The translations under genes were made by a program, and so were the position numbers. 64,000 bases of DNA from Amycolatopsis pittospori (GTDB lineage: Bacteria > Actinomycetota > Actinomycetes > Mycobacteriales > Pseudonocardiaceae), in contig NZ_JACBXD010000029.1 in assembly GCF_013870525.1 (NCBI RefSeq), forward strand, positions 23,160-87,159. The letters are read 5' to 3'. A model generated the notes under the pieces. The model was not told where the DNA came from. It made no database searches and was given only the letters and a program-made list of their open reading frames with translations. How positions within the stretch are numbered: the stretch's first letter is position 1; each line of letters opens with the position of its first letter. Shown here in pieces: positions 24,904 through 32,880 of the stretch.

Positions 24904-26292
24904 ATGCAACCGCAGCCCACAGTGCCCGAACTGCCCGAGGACGCCACCGGCGGACCCTCGGGTGTCGTGCCGTCGGCTGACGGTGACGAGACCCTGGAAG
25001 AGGTCCCCGTCGAAGGCTGGACGTCCCTTCCGGAGGCCGTGCGGGAGCGGATCGCCGAGCTCGCGGCGGCCGCCGTCGGCAAACTCCCGGTCGCCGACGT
25101 GCCGAGACAGCTGCGCCCGGTCGCGAAGTTCGCCCCCGCGAAACGCGCGAAACTCGGCGGGACGGCGCTGCTCGCCGCGCTGGGGGAGTCGTCGCAGTTC
25201 CGGGTCGCGGTCACCGAATGGCTGCGTGACCACCGCAAGGACGCCCTCGACCCGAACGATCCCGACTCCGTCACCGCCGCGGCCGCCGCCGTGCTGCTGG
25301 GCGAGTCCGGTGCGGCCGGACGGGTCCGGCTGGTGGCGAAGAACGCCGAGGAGACGGCGTTGCGCGCCGAACGCGACGCCGCGCTCGCCCGCAACCAGCG
25401 GCTGGAGACCGAACTGGTCCAGCTGCGCGAAGATCTGCGCGAGGCGAAGGAGATCGCCGGTGGCGCGCGGGGCGAACGCGACGCCGAGGTCGAGAAACTG
25501 CTGAAGCGCCTGCGGGAACAAGGCGTCCAACTGCGCCAGGCCAAGGACGCCGTCGCCGAGGCCCACGCTCAGATGGAGAGCGGCGGCGCGGAGCGCGCCG
25601 AAGAGATCAAGGCGCTGAAGGCCCAGTTGGACCGTGAGAGGCAGCGAGTCGCCACCGAGCGGGCGCGGGCCGAGAAGGCCGTCACGGACGCTGAGATCGC
25701 CCGTCAGTCCGCGCGCGAGGCACGTCAGGCCGACGAGGTCCGGCTCGGACTGCTGCTGGACACGATCGAGGGCGCCGTCGGCGGCCTTCGCCGGGAACTC
25801 TCGGTGAGCGCACGCGGCCAGCGTCCGGCGGACATGGTCCGCGGCGCGACGTCGGGCCTGGGCGCGGGCGGCAAGATCCAGGACGTCACCGCGCTCGACA
25901 GGCACCTCGCGCTGCCCAATGTGCATCTGATCGTCGACGGCTACAACGTCACGAAGACCGGCTATCCGGAACTCGCGCTCTCCGACCAGCGGGACCGGCT
26001 CATCCACCAGCTTTCCGCGCTGGCCGCCCGGACTTCGGCCGAGGTGACCGTGGTGTTCGACGGCGCCGGCGTGCTCTCCGTGCCCGCCGCGGTGCCGCGC
26101 GGCGTGCGGGTGCTGTTCTCCGAACGCGGGGTGCTCGCGGACGACGTCATCCGCTCCCTGGTCGCGGCCGAGCCGCCCGGGCGGCCGATGGTGGTCGCGA
26201 GTACGGACCGGGCGGTGGCGGACTCGGTGCGGCGGAAGGGCGCGCACCCGGTGCCCTCGGCGGTTCTCGTTTCGCGGCTCAGCCGGGTGTAG
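24904..26292 (+). CDS. NYN-domain protein with central coiled coil
   Basis: The 462-residue protein has three parts. An alpha-helical N-terminal region (residues 35-130) is followed by a charged coiled coil of about 150 residues from 150 to 300 (ERDAALARNQRLETELVQLR, RLREQGVQLRQAKDAVAEAH). The C-terminal NYN/YacP-type PIN-like domain has VHLIVDGYNVTKTGYPELAL and VTVVFDGAGV with acidic residues for a metal site. This suggests RNA binding or cleavage; the reaction is unproven. It is divergent from the nuclease gene with 96 bases between starts. Confidence 0.82.
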   Translation: MQPQPTVPELPEDATGGPSGVVPSADGDETLEEVPVEGWTSLPEAVRERIAELAAAAVGKLPVADVPRQLRPVAKFAPAKRAKLGGTALLAALGESSQFRVAVTEWLRDHRKDALDPNDPDSVTAAAAAVLLGESGAAGRVRLVAKNAEETALRAERDAALARNQRLETELVQLREDLREAKEIAGGARGERDAEVEKLLKRLREQGVQLRQAKDAVAEAHAQMESGGAERAEEIKALKAQLDRERQRVATERARAEKAVTDAEIARQSAREARQADEVRLGLLLDTIEGAVGGLRRELSVSARGQRPADMVRGATSGLGAGGKIQDVTALDRHLALPNVHLIVDGYNVTKTGYPELALSDQRDRLIHQLSALAARTSAEVTVVFDGAGVLSVPAAVPRGVRVLFSERGVLADDVIRSLVAAEPPGRPMVVASTDRAVADSVRRKGAHPVPSAVLVSRLSRV

Positions 26293-26295
26293 ATG

Positions 26296-26339
26296 TCGTG
26301 AGTGGTGAGGACGGTTAGAACCGTCCTCACCACTCACGA
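26296..26339. repeat. Family B hairpin repeat, copy 2
   Basis: Perfect 21-base arms beginning TCGTGAGTGGTGAGGACGGT enclose a two-base loop. The stop codon of the minus-strand gene (26334-26336) lies inside the right arm. It starts four bases after the NYN gene stop. Confidence 0.75.
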
Positions 26340-27326
26340 GCATTTCCGGCAGGTGACGCGTTCGGTCATCGGTCGCCACCCTTCCCGCAGGAGGATCGTG
26401 CGGACCTCGTCCGCGACCTGACACGGGGAGTTCCGGACGTCCTGCCAGCCGTAGACCAGCCGGGCTCGACCGGCGAGTTCCGCGGCGTTGTCCCGGCGAC
26501 GGTCCCGGAAGGCGACGGCGGCCATGGCGTGGGTCGCGCGTCCGTCCAATCGGACGGTCACGGCGGCTCCGTGCGAGTCGTAGGTGACGTCCTCCCACAA
26601 CGTCTTCCCGTCCACTTCGACCGGTGTCTGCCGGTCACCCGCCGGCAGCCCGTGCAGGATCTCGACCTGATCCTTGAACTCCACTTCGAGAGCCGACATG
26701 AGGCCGTCGGCCACCAGTTGGAGACCTCGCTGGATCTCAGCGCGAAAACGGAACGGCGGGCGCATCGACACGCAGTCCCGCATCGCGGACAGGGGGACTT
26801 TGCTTCGGCTCACCAGGTCGACGACGACGTTCAAGGCCTCTTTCGCGGTCGGCTGGGAAGTCGCCAGGTCGGCGATCGTGTCCGTGAGCCTGGTGCGGGG
26901 CGGCCAGGTTTCGGCCGCGGAATGGGGGAGTGCCCTCGACCGGTGCACTTTCACCAGTGGGGGTTGGGAGATCGCCGAACTCGAATAGCGCACCGTGATT
27001 TCGACAGGTCCCTCCGCGATCGGCACGAGACGCCATTCCTCGGCGGCCGTGCGGTGGCTCAGGACCGCGTCTCCGCCGCCGTAGCGGAGCGCTGCGTGGA
27101 TCATGGCACTTCGCGGGAGAGGGCCGGTGAACGTGGCATAGACCCGCGGAAGCACTCGTCGCCAGCGTCCGGCCTCCAGGTTGGCGACGATATCGGCCTT
27201 GGAGTGTCCATAGGCCCGGAGCTGCGCTCTGGAGACGACGCCGTACTGCTCCTCCAGGAGGACCGGCCAGCTCGGCCGTTGTTCGGCCGGGATCGCTTCT
27301 TCCGACCAGCGGTTGTGTAAGGGCAC
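26334..27326 (-). CDS. AbiEi-antitoxin/DUF559-like protein
   Basis: The product of about 330 residues resembles a common actinobacterial family annotated with an AbiEi-type N-terminal winged helix: LLEEQYGVVSRAQLRAYGHS then VANLEAGRWRRVLPRVYATF. The C-terminal half, EFKDQVEILHGLPAGDRQTP and VTVRLDGRATHAMAAVAFRD, resembles the DUF559/Vsr-like endonuclease fold. The start is uncertain; the GTG at 27326 is chosen because the longer frame runs into a hairpin repeat. The stop codon lies within another hairpin repeat. No toxin partner is adjacent, so an antitoxin role is doubtful. Confidence 0.7.
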   Translation of the reverse strand: MPLHNRWSEEAIPAEQRPSWPVLLEEQYGVVSRAQLRAYGHSKADIVANLEAGRWRRVLPRVYATFTGPLPRSAMIHAALRYGGGDAVLSHRTAAEEWRLVPIAEGPVEITVRYSSSAISQPPLVKVHRSRALPHSAAETWPPRTRLTDTIADLATSQPTAKEALNVVVDLVSRSKVPLSAMRDCVSMRPPFRFRAEIQRGLQLVADGLMSALEVEFKDQVEILHGLPAGDRQTPVEVDGKTLWEDVTYDSHGAAVTVRLDGRATHAMAAVAFRDRRRDNAAELAGRARLVYGWQDVRNSPCQVADEVRTILLREGWRPMTERVTCRKCS

Positions 27327-27424
27327 CCCTTCACGATCACCGGATTTCGCCGCGTGCGTGCGACGGAAAGCAGATCTGTGGACAGCGAGGGCGGTTGTGG
27401 ATAACCGGTACAGCGGGTGCTGCG

Positions 27425-27472
27425 GGTCGTGAGTGGTAAAGGCGGTTCTAACCGTCCTTACCACTCACGACC
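27425..27472. repeat. Family B hairpin repeat, copy 3
   Basis: Twenty-three-base arms beginning GGTCGTGAGTGGTAAAGGCG with two mismatches and a two-base loop. Together with copy 2 it brackets the AbiEi-like gene: one hairpin at its 3' end, one 98 bases upstream of its start. That arrangement would permit recombination or movement of the intervening gene. Confidence 0.7.
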
Positions 27473-27506
27473 GAAACTGTCGGTGCCACCTCCTACCCTG
27501 CTGACC

Positions 27507-27740
27507 ATGGACGACAAGGCCATCGCCGATATAGCGGACATAGAGAACCTCGTCATCGATTGCGACCGGTGCGTGGTCCGCGGTGACGCATGTCATGACT
27601 GTGTCGTCAGCGTTCTCCTGGGTGCCCCGCCGGCGCTCGAATGGGACGCTGACGAGCGGAAGGCGGTCGACGCGCTCGCGGCGGCGGGGATGGTCCCGCG
27701 CCTCCGGATGGTGGAACCGGCCCGCCGGATGACGGCCTGA
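27507..27740 (+). CDS. Small cysteine-rich protein, 77 aa
   Basis: The ATG at 27507 gives a 77-residue soluble protein with a cysteine cluster CDRCVVRGDACHDCVV near residues 19-34 (C-x2-C...C-x2-C), suited to binding zinc or an Fe-S cluster. The C-terminal half, DADERKAVDALAAAGMVPRL, is helical. The gene is conserved in pattern beside the NlpC/P60-pimB' region in actinobacteria, but I know no function. The frame upstream of the ATG is an extension into a hairpin repeat and is rejected. Confidence 0.75.
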   Translation: MDDKAIADIADIENLVIDCDRCVVRGDACHDCVVSVLLGAPPALEWDADERKAVDALAAAGMVPRLRMVEPARRMTA

Positions 27741-28019
27741 GACACGCCCGGACCGTGGCATTCGACGAGTGGTCGATCCGATCGGGTGAACGGTAGGTAG
27801 TCGTGACCAGCCCCAGGATGTAACGCCCGTCACAAGTTTCCACTCATGCTGGTCCGAAGGTGTTTCGGCGCATCACGGAGAGTTTTTGCGGTGGGCGTGG
27901 TGGACGCGGTGCCCGTGGTTTCGTAACCTGTCCGAGATCTCGTGGACGGAAGTCGTCGACAGACGGCGACACGGGATCGCCACTGAAGCAGCTTTGTCGG
28001 GGAGCTGCACCAGAACCAG

Positions 28020-28180
28020 CCGTGCGCCAAACCTGTTGCGATAGCACTCGGCCAGGCGCAAGGCGGGAACGCGGGGAACCGCGCGGGCTTCTCACGAGGC
28101 CGGCGACGCGGCTTCGCGGAAGAGGGCCCCCGACCTCTTCGTCCCAGGGTTTCCGGTCAGTGGCCGACAGCAAAGGAGAC
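28020..28180 (+). promoter_or_regulatory. Structured leader of NlpC/P60 gene, possible c-di-AMP riboswitch
   Basis: The 450 bases between 27741 and 28191 hold no convincing gene. The second half has features of an RNA leader: GCGGGAACGCGGGGAACC (28060-28081 region), several G/C-rich inverted repeats and GGCCGACAGC shortly before the ribosome-binding site. GGGGAACC and CCGACAGC recall parts of the ydaO (cyclic di-AMP) motif, which commonly precedes wall-hydrolase genes in actinobacteria. The usual GGGGUGAAUC element is not evident, so this is a candidate only. Confidence 0.35.
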
Positions 28181-28190
28181 ACGCGCGACC

Positions 28191-29243
28191 GTGCAGTCGC
28201 ATCCAGTCAAGCGCGTGGTGTCAGGAGCTTTGGCCGCGGCCGCGGTGATCACAGCCGTAACGGTCGCTCAGCCTTCCGCCACCGCAGCCCCAGCCCCCGC
28301 CCCCCAACAGCCCCCGTCCGGCTCGGACGCGCTCGCCAAGTACCGCGACCTCGCGGCACAGGCCGAGAAGGCGAACGAAGACCTCCTCAAGGCGAAGGAC
28401 GACCTCGCCGCGAAGCAGGGTGAGCTCGACAAGGCCACCGCGGACGCCGCGGCCGCCAAGGACATCGGCGTCAAGGCGGCCGGTGACGAGAAGACGTTCC
28501 AGGCCGAGGTCAACAAGTTCGCCGGTGCGTCGTTCACCAGCGGTGTGCAGCTCAACAAGCTGTCCTCGCTGCTGTCGGGCGCGTCGACCCAGGACTTCCT
28601 GGAGCGCTCCTCGGCGCTCGAGGTCCTCGCCGCGAACAAGAACGCCGCCCTGAACAACCTGAGCGGTGCCGTCGCCCAGGCCGCGGCCGCCGCGAAGCAG
28701 GCTTCGGACGCGCAGGCGTCCGCCACCTCCGCTCGCGACGCCGCGTCCAAGCTGACGACGGACATCGAAGCGCGCCAGAAGACGCTGAACGACCAGCTCA
28801 AGGAAATCGAGCGGGCCGGCGGCAACCTGAGCTCCGCGGACAAGGCGGCCCAGAAGGACAAGGGCGGCGCGTTCCCCAACCTGCCCGCTCCGGGTCCGGC
28901 CGCCGCGGCGGCCCTCTCGGCCGCGAAGAGCAAGCTCGGCAGCGCCTACGTGTGGGGCGCGACCGGTCCGTCCACCTTCGACTGCTCCGGTCTGATGCAG
29001 TGGGCGTACAAGCAGGCGGGTCTGAGCCTGCCGCGGTCGAGCCGTCAGCAGGCCACCTTCGGCGCCCCGGTGGAGAAGTCGCAGCTTCAGCCGGGCGACC
29101 TGGTGTTCTACTACTCGCCCGTTTCGCACGTGGGCATGTACGTCGGCAACGGCATGATGGTGCACGCGCCGACCTCCGGTGACGTCGTCAAGGTGTCGCC
29201 GCTGCAGAACAACTACGTCGGGGCCCGTCGCCCGACCGCTTGA
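28191..29243 (+). CDS. NlpC/P60 family peptidoglycan hydrolase
   Basis: The 350-residue secreted protein has a signal peptide (VSGALAAAAVITAVTVAQPS then TAAPAP), a long alpha-helical coiled coil (residues about 45-220, rich in Ala/Lys) and a C-terminal NlpC/P60 domain. The domain shows STFDCSGLMQWAYKQAG with the catalytic Cys, SHVGMYVGNGMMVHAP with the His residues, and LPRSSRQQ. These enzymes cut stem peptides between D-Glu and meso-DAP. It corresponds in position to Rv2190c. The GTG start follows AAAGGAG with a long 12-base spacing. Confidence 0.92.
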   Translation: MQSHPVKRVVSGALAAAAVITAVTVAQPSATAAPAPAPQQPPSGSDALAKYRDLAAQAEKANEDLLKAKDDLAAKQGELDKATADAAAAKDIGVKAAGDEKTFQAEVNKFAGASFTSGVQLNKLSSLLSGASTQDFLERSSALEVLAANKNAALNNLSGAVAQAAAAAKQASDAQASATSARDAASKLTTDIEARQKTLNDQLKEIERAGGNLSSADKAAQKDKGGAFPNLPAPGPAAAAALSAAKSKLGSAYVWGATGPSTFDCSGLMQWAYKQAGLSLPRSSRQQATFGAPVEKSQLQPGDLVFYYSPVSHVGMYVGNGMMVHAPTSGDVVKVSPLQNNYVGARRPTA

Positions 29244-29266
29244 TCGAACCTTTTGTCCTGCGACAG

Positions 29267-29318
29267 GACGAGCGAAAGGGGCGGTACCGCACGAGCGGTG
29301 CCGCCCCTTTCGCTCGTC
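29267..29318 (+). terminator. Hairpin terminator after NlpC/P60 gene
   Basis: Twenty-four-base arms (start GACGAGCGAAAGGGGCGGTA) with one G-U pair and a four-base loop, 23 bases after the stop codon. The next gene starts 22 bases further on, so the hairpin separates two same-strand units. Confidence 0.75.
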
Positions 29319-29340
29319 CGGGGCCAAGTAGCCTGCAGGG

Positions 29341-30498
29341 GTGCTGAGGACCCTGCTGGTGACCAACGACTTCCCGCCCCGGCCCGGCGGCATCCAGAAC
29401 TACCTGAACTCGCTGGCCACCCGTCTGCCCGCGGACGACCTCGTCGTCTACGCCCCGGCCTGGGAGTCGAGCACCGGCTCGCACGGCGAGTTCGACGCCG
29501 CCGCCCCGTTCGAGGTGGTGCGCCATCCGACGTCCCTGATGCTGCCGACACCGGACGTTCTCAAGCGGGCGAAGGAGATCATGCGCGCCCGCGACTGCGA
29601 GGCCGTCTGGTTCGGGGCGGCCGCGCCGCTCGCTTTGCTGGGGCATCCGCTGCGTTCCGCGGGCGCCCGCCGGGTGCTGGCGTCGACGCACGGCCACGAG
29701 GTCGGCTGGTCGATGCTCCCGGGTTCGCGGCAGGCGTTGCGCCGCATCGGCGACACCGTCGACGTGATCACCTATGTCAGCAAATACACGCGCTCCCGCT
29801 TTTCGGCCGCGTTCGGTCCGATGGCGGGATTGGAAATGCTCCCGTGCGGTGTGGACACCGCCCTTTACCGCCCGGATCCCGCCGCGGGCAAGGAAATCCG
29901 CGACAGGCACGGTCTCGGCGACCGGCCGACCATCGTCTGCGTTTCCCGGCTGGTGCCGCGAAAAGGCCAGGACATGCTCATAAAGATCCTGCCCGAACTC
30001 CGTAGGCGGATCCCGGACGTGGCGCTGCTGATCGTCGGCGGCGGCCCGTACCGCAAGACGCTCACCGGGCTTGTCGACGCGCTGGGGGTCGAAGACAGCG
30101 TGGTCATCACCGGATCGGTGCCGTGGAAGGAGTTGCCGGCGCATTACAACGCCGGCGACGTCTTCGCCATGCCGGCCCGGACGCGCGGGAAGGGGCTCGA
30201 CGTCGAGGGACTCGGCATCGTGTACCTGGAGGCCTCGGCGAGCGGGCTGCCGGTCGTCGCGGGCAATTCCGGCGGTGCGCCGGAAACGGTGCTGGACGAG
30301 GTCACCGGCCACGTCGTCGACGGCCGCGACGAACAGCAGCTGCGGGAGACGCTGGCCGCCTTGCTGGAGGATCCGGTGCGGGCGCGGCGGATGGGGGCCG
30401 CCGGCCGCGAGTGGGTCAGCGAGAACTGGCGTTGGGACACCATGGCGGGCAGGCTTTCCGGGCTGCTCGACGGCGACCCGGTCGCGGCGGTGCGGTGA
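29341..30498 (+). CDS. GT4 glycosyltransferase, PimB'-like phosphatidylinositol mannoside mannosyltransferase
   Basis: The 385-residue GT-B enzyme opens VTNDFPPRPGGIQNYLNSLA and has the acceptor-side STHGHEVGWSMLPGSRQALR. The nucleotide-sugar site includes CVSRLVPRKGQDMLIKILPE, VGGGPYRKTLT and the E-x7-E region GLDVEGLGIVYLEASASGLP. All match the GDP-mannose-dependent alpha-1,6-mannosyltransferase that adds the second mannose in PIM synthesis at the inner membrane face (PimB', Rv2188c). Position after the NlpC/P60 gene matches. The GTG start sits 22 bases beyond a terminator. Confidence 0.86.
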   Translation: MLRTLLVTNDFPPRPGGIQNYLNSLATRLPADDLVVYAPAWESSTGSHGEFDAAAPFEVVRHPTSLMLPTPDVLKRAKEIMRARDCEAVWFGAAAPLALLGHPLRSAGARRVLASTHGHEVGWSMLPGSRQALRRIGDTVDVITYVSKYTRSRFSAAFGPMAGLEMLPCGVDTALYRPDPAAGKEIRDRHGLGDRPTIVCVSRLVPRKGQDMLIKILPELRRRIPDVALLIVGGGPYRKTLTGLVDALGVEDSVVITGSVPWKELPAHYNAGDVFAMPARTRGKGLDVEGLGIVYLEASASGLPVVAGNSGGAPETVLDEVTGHVVDGRDEQQLRETLAALLEDPVRARRMGAAGREWVSENWRWDTMAGRLSGLLDGDPVAAVR

Positions 30499-30521
30499 CG
30501 GCGGACGGTCGGTGAACGCCG

Positions 30522-31145
30522 TCAGGGCTCGTAACGCGCCGGATGGTTCGGATCGTCGACCCGGACGGCGATGTCCGCCAACGCCGTCGGGTCGACTTCC
30601 TGTTCGTAGCGCTCGTAGGCGGGTAACGCCCATTCGGCGGGCACCCGCCGCTTGAGCGCCGCCGGCGAGAGCCACAGGTGCACGCTCAGGTCGAACGCGA
30701 GACCCGCGCCGAACAGGAATTCGCCGTCCAGGAGGACGACACCGCCTTCGGGCAGTTCGACGCGTTCGGCGCGGGTGGCGCGATCGCGGACCGGATCCCA
30801 CAACGAGGGGAGGACCCGGCCGCTGCCGTCCTCGGCGAGCGGGTCGAGCACCTCACGGCGCAGGGCACCGAGGTCGAGCCAGTCGGTATAGCGCGAATCC
30901 GGGTCCTCTTTGCCTCGTTCGAAGCGCAAGGACGCCGGACGGAGGAAGTCGTTCGCCGAAATCCGCAACGCCGCGTGACCGGCAACCTTCAACGGATCGA
31001 CCAGGGCGTCGGCGAGTTCTGTGGTGTTCGTCGCACCGGCCGCGCCGTCGACGGCGACCGCGATCCGGCGGCGGCCGGTGATCGCCGTGATGCGTTCGGT
31101 CAGTTCGGAGACCAGCAGAGCGGGAGAAATCGGACGGTAGCGCAC
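30522..31145 (-). CDS. Uridine kinase-like protein with degenerate P-loop
   Basis: The 207-residue protein follows the uridine-kinase fold: IAVAVDGAAGATNTTELADA occupies the Walker A position, SANDFLRPASLRF the substrate Asp region, and GVVLLDGEFLFGAGLAFDLS the Walker B-like strand, ending with DLSVHLWLSPAALKRRV. The essential P-loop Lys and Ser/Thr pair are missing (GAAGATNT for G-x4-GK-T/S), so kinase activity is uncertain. The GTG start has GGAGGA 14 bases upstream. It is divergent from the SRPBCC gene. Confidence 0.75.
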   Translation of the reverse strand: MRYRPISPALLVSELTERITAITGRRRIAVAVDGAAGATNTTELADALVDPLKVAGHAALRISANDFLRPASLRFERGKEDPDSRYTDWLDLGALRREVLDPLAEDGSGRVLPSLWDPVRDRATRAERVELPEGGVVLLDGEFLFGAGLAFDLSVHLWLSPAALKRRVPAEWALPAYERYEQEVDPTALADIAVRVDDPNHPARYEP

Positions 31146-31209
31146 AGAAGGAGATCCTCCACCCGGACCGGTGACTGTCGCACGCTACACCCGATGGGAT
31201 GATGGGCCG

Positions 31210-31623
31210 GTGACCAAAGCAGTGGCCAAAACAGCCGGAAGTGGTTGGCAGGTAGGTGTTTCCCAAACTGTGCAGGTAAGCGGCGCGCAGGTGTGGGACT
31301 TCCTGGTCGGACGCGAGGGTGTGGAGATCTGGCTCGGTCCCGGCGCGGAGCTCGGCCGTGAGCTCGGCGCCGCGTACGAGACGGCCAACGGGACGACCGG
31401 CGAGATCCGCGGGCGCACCGAGGGCGGCGAACTCCGGCTGACCTGGCGGCCGAAGGACTGGGACCACGACTCGACCTTGCGGATCACGGTGAGTGGCTCC
31501 GAGCAGAAGACCACGCTCCGTTTCCACCAGGAATGGCTCGCGGGCGCCGACGAGCGCGAGGAACAGCGGGCATACTGGACCGACGTGACCGAGCGGGTGG
31601 TGGCCGCGCTGGCCGAACGCTGA
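31210..31623 (+). CDS. SRPBCC/AHSA1-type protein
   Basis: The product of about 137 residues has the START-like helix-grip pattern: VGVSQTVQVSGAQVWDFLVG, then GGELRLTWRPKDWDHDSTLR, TTLRFHQEWLAGADEREEQR and a final helix YWTDVTERVVAALAE. Members bind hydrophobic ligands or aid Hsp90-type chaperones; no catalytic residues are evident. The GTG at 31210 is chosen over one 13 codons upstream because the family match begins there, but no strong ribosome-binding site decides it. The P450 gene follows 23 bases later and may be co-transcribed. Confidence 0.78.
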   Translation: MTKAVAKTAGSGWQVGVSQTVQVSGAQVWDFLVGREGVEIWLGPGAELGRELGAAYETANGTTGEIRGRTEGGELRLTWRPKDWDHDSTLRITVSGSEQKTTLRFHQEWLAGADEREEQRAYWTDVTERVVAALAER

Positions 31624-31646
31624 CCAGTGCGCTGGGAGGCGGGCCG

Positions 31647-32855
31647 ATGCGGGTGTCGGAAGAGCGGAAGAGCCTGGGCGAGGAGTTCATCCAGGAGCCG
31701 CACAGGATTTCTTCGCTGCTTCGCGAAGGCGGCCGGGTCCGGAAGGTGCGCATGCCGCGCGGCCTGGACGTCTGGATCGTCACCGGATACGCCGAGGCAC
31801 GCGCCGTACTCGCGGATCCCCGCGTGGGCAAGGACACCACCCAGGTCAGGCGGCTCTTCGAACGCGACGGCTTCGAATCCGCCGGCGACGACGCCGTGCG
31901 CGCGCTCGGCGCCCATCTGCTCAACCTGGATCCGCCGGATCACACGCGGCTGCGCAAACTGGTCAACCAGGCCTTCACCTCGCGGACCGTCTCCCGGCTG
32001 CGGCCGAGGATCGAGCAGATCACCGCGGAACTGCTGGACGGCATCGGCGACGCGGAGCGCACCGACCTGCTGACCGCCTTCGCCGTCCCCTTGCCGATCA
32101 GGGTGATCTGCGAACTGCTCGGCGTGCACGCGGGGGACCAGCCTGCGTTCGCGAAGTGGTCGAACACGATGGTCGCCTGGTCGACGCCGGAGGAACTCCG
32201 TGCCGCGGCGGCGAAAATGCACGCCTATCTCGTCGACCTCATCGCGGAGAAACGTGCCGAGCCCGCCGACGACCTGCTTTCGGGCCTGATCCACGCCAGT
32301 GACGAGGGTGATTCGCTCTCCGGGGACGAACTGCTGTCGATGGCCTTCCTCCTGCTGGTCGCCGGATTCGAGACGACGGTCAACCTGATCGCCAACAGCG
32401 TGTTCGCGCTGCTTCGCGATCCCGGGCAGCTGGCCGCGCTGCGCGCCGATCCCGCGTTGCTGCCGGGCGCGGTCGAGGAGTTCCTGCGCTACGACGGCGC
32501 GATCCACCTGGCGACCATCCGGTTCACCAGCGAACCCCTGACCATCGGTGGCGTCGAGATCCCGGCGGGCGAGTTCGTGCTCGTCTCCCTGATCGGCGCG
32601 AACCGCGACGCCGAGCGGTTCGCGGAGCCGGACCGGCTGGATGTCACGCGCTCGGCCACCGGGCATCTCGCGTTCGGACACGGAATCCACTACTGCGTCG
32701 GCGCTCCGCTGGCCAGGCTGGAGGCCGAGATCGCCTTGCGCGGCCTGCTGGACCGGTTCCCGCGGCTGAGTCTCGACGCCGAGCCGGAAACCTTGCGCTG
32801 GCGGGAAAGCACCCTGGTGCACGGCCTCGAAACCCTCCCTGTCCGCCTGCGCTGA
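31647..32855 (+). CDS. Cytochrome P450
   Basis: The 402-residue soluble P450 has LLVAGFETTVNLIANSVFAL (oxygen-activating I helix), LPGAVEEFLRYDGAIHLATI (K helix E-x2-R), DRLDVTRSATGHLAFGHGIH and the haem ligand motif FGHGIHYCVGAPLARLEAEI with the thiolate Cys near residue 352. It resembles the CYP107/105 group of actinomycete monooxygenases. The ATG at 31647 follows GGGAGG at nine bases. No ferredoxin or reductase gene is adjacent, and the substrate is unknown. Confidence 0.92.
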   Translation: MRVSEERKSLGEEFIQEPHRISSLLREGGRVRKVRMPRGLDVWIVTGYAEARAVLADPRVGKDTTQVRRLFERDGFESAGDDAVRALGAHLLNLDPPDHTRLRKLVNQAFTSRTVSRLRPRIEQITAELLDGIGDAERTDLLTAFAVPLPIRVICELLGVHAGDQPAFAKWSNTMVAWSTPEELRAAAAKMHAYLVDLIAEKRAEPADDLLSGLIHASDEGDSLSGDELLSMAFLLLVAGFETTVNLIANSVFALLRDPGQLAALRADPALLPGAVEEFLRYDGAIHLATIRFTSEPLTIGGVEIPAGEFVLVSLIGANRDAERFAEPDRLDVTRSATGHLAFGHGIHYCVGAPLARLEAEIALRGLLDRFPRLSLDAEPETLRWRESTLVHGLETLPVRLR

Positions 32856-32880
32856 GGAGCGCGTGTCATAGGGTCGCGGG

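Noticed and set aside
27844..28182. A 112-codon minus-strand frame in the leader before the NlpC/P60 gene
   Set aside because: Its composition is Arg/Pro/Ser-rich without third-position pattern of neighbours, it resembles no family, and it covers a region with RNA-like inverted repeats.
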